Positions 8,518 through 11,217 of a DNA stretch of 11,217 nt are shown here, piece by piece (position 1 is the stretch's first letter; every line of letters begins with the position of its first letter). The notes beneath the pieces were generated by a model. The model was not told where the DNA came from, did no database searches, and saw only the letters and a program-made list of their open reading frames with translations. The position numbers were made by a program, and so were the translations under genes. Source of the stretch: Propionibacteriaceae bacterium (GTDB lineage Bacteria > Actinomycetota > Actinomycetes > Propionibacteriales > Propionibacteriaceae). The stretch is from the NCBI GenBank assembly GCA_003153855.1, contig PMBM01000197.1:6226-17442 (forward strand), in the 5' to 3' direction.

Positions 8518-9373
8518 ACTGCGCCGGCTCGAGGTCGACCGCTACGGGCGCCGCGGCCGTCTTGCGCGTACCCGTCCTCGCCTGCAGCCACGACGCGAGG
8601 CGCGTCAGCAGCCAGTTGATGAGTACGTAGATGAGCGCGATCACCAGGTAGGTCTGGATCATGTAGTGGTAGTACGCGACGAGCTCCTTGCCCTGCTGCA
8701 TGAGCTCGCCGTAGCTGACGACGTAGCCGAGCGTCGAGTCCTTGAGCAGCGACACGAGTCCGGTGAGCAGGTTCGGCAGCACGATCCGGAACGCCTGCGG
8801 CAGCACGATCGTGGTGAGCACGAGGCCAGGGCTCAAGCCGAGCGACTGCGCCGCCTCCCATTGCCCCTTGTCGACCGCCTTGATCCCCGCCCGGAAGACC
8901 TCGGCCGTCGAGGCGCTGGAGACCAGGATCATCGGCACGACCAGCATCCAGAACACGGGAAGCACCAGGCCTGATCGAGGCAGGGCAAGCAGGAACGCGT
9001 ACACGACGAGGATCATCGGCATCGACCGGAAGAACTCGATCCACGCGGTGCTGACCCGCGACAGTACCCGGCGCCGCGACAGGCGGCCGAGCGCCAGCAC
9101 GAGCCCGAACGGGAACGCGACCACCGCGGCTACGGCCGTGGCGAGGAACGTGTTGCCGATGCCCTCGACGACGAGCGTCTGGATGATGGCCGTGTAGGTG
9201 AAGAACTGCCACTTGTACGCCGCGAGCTGGCCGTGGACCGCGAACTGCCAGACCGCTCCCGCGACAAGCAGCACGACGATGACCGCCGCCACGATCGTGG
9301 CGATGCGGATCGTCGCCCGGCCCCGGGGTCCGGGCTCGTCGAACAGCACGCGGGTTGCGGTGTCGGTGGCCAT
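8516..9373 (-). CDS. gluD: Polar amino-acid ABC transporter permease (GluD-like)
   Basis: 285 aa. This is a His/Glu/Gln/Arg-type (HisM/GlnP) permease. A cytoplasmic N-terminus of about 22 residues leads into a first membrane segment (24-47), then further segments near 65-95, 118-152, 200-222 and 238-258. The ATPase-contact EAA loop is GQWEAAQSLGLSPG...IVLPQAFR (170-196). The segment WIEFFRSMPMILVVY (111-125) is typical of the family. The charged, Ala/Pro-rich C-terminal tail (about 264-285) is variable. It pairs with the preceding permease to form the membrane channel. The start ATG at 9373 shares one base with the stop of that gene (TGATG), with GGGAG just upstream as ribosome-binding site. 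The name gluD follows the gluABCD-like order; substrate is inferred. Confidence 0.83.
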   Translation of the reverse strand: MATDTATRVLFDEPGPRGRATIRIATIVAAVIVVLLVAGAVWQFAVHGQLAAYKWQFFTYTAIIQTLVVEGIGNTFLATAVAAVVAFPFGLVLALGRLSRRRVLSRVSTAWIEFFRSMPMILVVYAFLLALPRSGLVLPVFWMLVVPMILVSSASTAEVFRAGIKAVDKGQWEAAQSLGLSPGLVLTTIVLPQAFRIVLPNLLTGLVSLLKDSTLGYVVSYGELMQQGKELVAYYHYMIQTYLVIALIYVLINWLLTRLASWLQARTGTRKTAAAPVAVDLEPAQ

Positions 9374-10044
9374 CAGCGGGCACTCCCGATCCGCGACTGC
9401 GACACCAGTCGCTCGAGCCATGACCCGACCCCGCCCGCACCGAGCGCGAACACGAGGTAGACCGCGCCGGACAGCAGGAACAGCACGACCGCCTCGGCGT
9501 ACCGGATGTTGAGCTGCTGCGTGACGTTGGTGATGTCGGAGACGCCCACCGCCGCAGCCAGCGACGAGCCGATGAGGATGCCGATGAAGTTGTTGACCAG
9601 CGGCTGCACCATCGTGCGGAACGCCTGCGGGAGGATGATCAGCCGCAGCTGCGTACCGAACGACATCCCCAACGCTCGCGCCGCCTCCGACTGGCCGACG
9701 CTGATCGTGTTGATCCCCGACCGTACGGTCTCGCAGATGAACGCCGACCCCGCCAGCACCAGGCCAAGCACGCCGCACCAGAACAGCGGGAACAGCAGCC
9801 CGATGTCCGGGAGGCCGAACACGATGAGGATGAGCAGCGTCAGGAGCGGCACGTTGCGGAAGAACTCCACGTAGACCGTCCCGACCACGCGCAGGGGCGT
9901 GATCGGGCTGACCCGGAACACCGCGACGACCGTGCCGATGAGCAGCGCGCCGACGAAGCCGAGGATCGTCAGACCCACGGTCGTCAGCACGCCGTTCAGC
10001 AGGAACGCCGCGTTGTCCCGGAGCATGCCCCCGATGGAGTCCAT
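9373..10044 (-). CDS. gluC: Polar amino-acid ABC transporter permease (GluC-like)
   Basis: 223 aa, close to the C. glutamicum GluC length. Membrane segments lie near 14-43, 66-102, 145-168 and 184-206. The EAA loop is GQSEAARALGMSFG...IILPQAFR (117-143), and YVEFFRNVPLLTLLILI (58-74) is the family signature. The start ATG at 10044 lies 8 nt after the stop of the binding-protein gene. An upstream extension would overlap that gene out of frame and is not family-like. It forms a heterodimer with the next permease. Substrate (glutamate, glutamine or a related amino acid) is inferred from operon order. Confidence 0.83.
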   Translation of the reverse strand: MDSIGGMLRDNAAFLLNGVLTTVGLTILGFVGALLIGTVVAVFRVSPITPLRVVGTVYVEFFRNVPLLTLLILIVFGLPDIGLLFPLFWCGVLGLVLAGSAFICETVRSGINTISVGQSEAARALGMSFGTQLRLIILPQAFRTMVQPLVNNFIGILIGSSLAAAVGVSDITNVTQQLNIRYAEAVVLFLLSGAVYLVFALGAGGVGSWLERLVSQSRIGSAR

Positions 10045-10052
10045 GAGCGTTG

Positions 10053-11030
10053 CTAGCTTCCCGGGACGGAGCCGATCTTCGGGGCGGTCGGGGCGGCCTC
10101 GACGTACACGCCGACGGTCGCCTTCCACAGCTTGAGCCAGTCGCCCGAGTCGATGATCTTCTGCAGGAACGCATTGACGAACGCCTTGACGGCTGGGTCG
10201 TCCTTGTTGACGCCGACCCCGTACGGATCGGTCGTGAACGGGGTGCCGACGACCTTGAGGTCGGTGTTCTTGACCGCGTTGCCGAGCAGGATCGACTCGT
10301 CGAGCACGTACGCATCGGCGCGGCCCTGCTGTACGGCCGCCACGCACGAGTCGTTGTCGGCGAACAGCGTGGGCGTGTTGCCCGGCACGAACTTCTGGAT
10401 CGCGGTGATCGCCGTCGAGTTCGACTCGGTCACGAGCTTCTTGCCGGCCAGGTCCGTGACCGACTTGATCGTCGTGTTGTCAGCCTTCACCTGGATCGAG
10501 TCGCCCGATGAGTAGTACGGACCGGCGAACGAGATCTTCTGGGCGCGAGCGGTCGTGATCGAGTACGTCGCCACGACGATGTCGACCGTGTTGTTCTGCA
10601 GCATCGTCTCGCGGGTGTCGACGGTGGTCTGCGCGACCTGGGTGAGCTTGCTCACGTCCGTACCGCCCGTGATGTAGTGCGCGAGCAGGTCGCCGATCCC
10701 GGCGTCGAAGCCGGCGACGCGGCCGGTGGTGGGGTCCTTGAGCGAGAAGATCGCTCCCGTCGTCGTACCACCCCGCTTGATGAAGCCTGCGCCCTTGATC
10801 TTGGTGGCCCAGGGGCTGGCGGACACCGTGGCGTCGTCAGCGACCGGGCCGCCCTTGATGACGGCGTCGTACGCGTCCTGTGAGATCTGCCGGTTGGCGT
10901 TCGTGGAGCCTGACGCGCTGCCGGTGCCTGTGGTGGTCGGAGGAGCACCGGAGGAGCATGCGGCGAGCGCGATGGCGGCGCTGGATCCCGCGGCCACGTA
11001 GAGGAGGCCGCGACGGTTGAAGGTGTACAT
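10053..11030 (-). CDS. gluB: Amino-acid ABC transporter substrate-binding lipoprotein (GluB-like)
   Basis: 325 aa. The signal peptide MYTFNRRGLLYVAAGSSA... ends in the lipobox LAAC with Cys25, so the mature protein is a membrane-anchored lipoprotein on the outer face. RR at 6-7 followed by GLL also resembles a twin-arginine motif. A Ser/Thr/Gly linker (26-46) precedes the SBP_bac_3 domain, with GAIFSLKDPTTGRVAGFDAGIGDLLA near the start, TRETMLQNNTVDIVVATYSIT (the family's ...R...L..G.VD...A..T.T pattern), ISFAGPYY, and a late QQGRADAYVLDE. This matches the GluB/GlnH class binding polar amino acids. The ATG at 11030 has AAAGGA upstream. The gene follows the ATPase stop by 13 nt. Confidence 0.87.
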   Translation of the reverse strand: MYTFNRRGLLYVAAGSSAAIALAACSSGAPPTTTGTGSASGSTNANRQISQDAYDAVIKGGPVADDATVSASPWATKIKGAGFIKRGGTTTGAIFSLKDPTTGRVAGFDAGIGDLLAHYITGGTDVSKLTQVAQTTVDTRETMLQNNTVDIVVATYSITTARAQKISFAGPYYSSGDSIQVKADNTTIKSVTDLAGKKLVTESNSTAITAIQKFVPGNTPTLFADNDSCVAAVQQGRADAYVLDESILLGNAVKNTDLKVVGTPFTTDPYGVGVNKDDPAVKAFVNAFLQKIIDSGDWLKLWKATVGVYVEAAPTAPKIGSVPGS

Positions 11031-11037
11031 CAGATCT

Positions 11038-11045
11038 GTCCTTTC
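11038..11045 (-). promoter_or_regulatory. Ribosome-binding site of the binding-protein gene
   Basis: GAAAGGAC on the minus strand lies 7 nt before the ATG at 11030 and overlaps the TGA stop of the ATPase gene, so translation is probably coupled. It decides the start against in-frame codons further upstream. Confidence 0.7.
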
Positions 11046-11217
11046 AGTGATGGAGGAGCTTGGACAGGAAGTCCTTGGCTCGATCCGTCTGGGGGGTGTC
11101 GAAGAACTCTGCCGGGCTGTTCTGCTCGACGATCTGTCCGGCGTCCATGAAGCAGACCCGGTCACAGGCGTGGCGGGCGAAGCCCATCTCGTGGGTGACG
11201 ACGAGCATCGTCATGCC
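11044..11217 (-). CDS. gluA: Amino-acid ABC transporter ATP-binding protein, C-terminal end only (GluA-like)
   Basis: Only the last 57 residues are in the window; the 5' end lies to the right. They read GMTMLVVTHEMGFARHACDR, then VCFMDAGQIVEQNSPAEFFD, then TPQTDRAKDFLSKLLHH, followed by TGA at 11044-11046. VVTHEM is the H-loop (switch) of ABC ATPases, and the remainder is the standard C-terminus of GlnQ/GluA/HisP-type proteins (usually about 240-255 aa). The Walker A, signature and Walker B motifs are outside the window. It is the probable first gene of the gluABCD-like operon. Confidence 0.88.
   Translation of the reverse strand, partial: GMTMLVVTHEMGFARHACDRVCFMDAGQIVEQNSPAEFFDTPQTDRAKDFLSKLLHH

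Overview
The window is high-GC DNA with short intergenic gaps, many Arg/Ala/Val/Gly-rich proteins, a gluABCD-type amino-acid ABC operon, a ThrE-family exporter and several apparently leaderless genes. Together these point to an actinobacterium. The very frequent CGTACG hexamer and the gene content would fit Nocardioidaceae, but that family assignment is inference. I see no rRNA or tRNA, no CRISPR array and no insertion sequence.

Left part, mostly + strand (1-3850): the 3' end of a CAP/SCP (YkwD-like) protein, a transglutaminase-like protein, a 301-bp non-coding gap rich in inverted repeats, a two-domain VOC (glyoxalase-like) protein, and a ThrE-family amino-acid exporter. The exporter converges on, and overlaps by 59 bp, a minus-strand PAP2 phosphatase (3792-4577). 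The phosphatase is transcribed divergently from a DUF1697-like gene (4643-5227).

Middle (5228-7717): a convergent intergenic spacer carrying three copies of a GCACAACC motif, then a minus-strand GH13 enzyme of 734 aa. Its four GH13 motifs are intact and it has a trehalose-synthase-like NHDELT motif. A 195-bp upstream region contains its predicted leaderless promoter and an imperfect 18-bp inverted repeat.

Right part, minus strand (7718-11217): a tightly packed operon reading right to left. It holds the 3' end of a polar-amino-acid ABC ATPase, a lipoprotein substrate-binding protein, two permeases, and a YafJ-type class II glutamine amidotransferase-like protein. Gaps are 13, 8, -1 and 12 nt, so all five are very probably co-transcribed. 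ATPase-binding protein-permease-permease is the order of corynebacterial gluABCD (glutamate/glutamine uptake). The amidotransferase as fifth member suggests that the imported compound carries a glutamine or gamma-glutamyl amide group that is hydrolysed inside the cell.

The least explained parts are the structured gap 1351-1651, the GATase gene inside a glutamate-type uptake operon, the uncharacterised-looking GH13 enzyme, and the strong CGTACG enrichment. Nothing here is clearly a new defence or mobile system.
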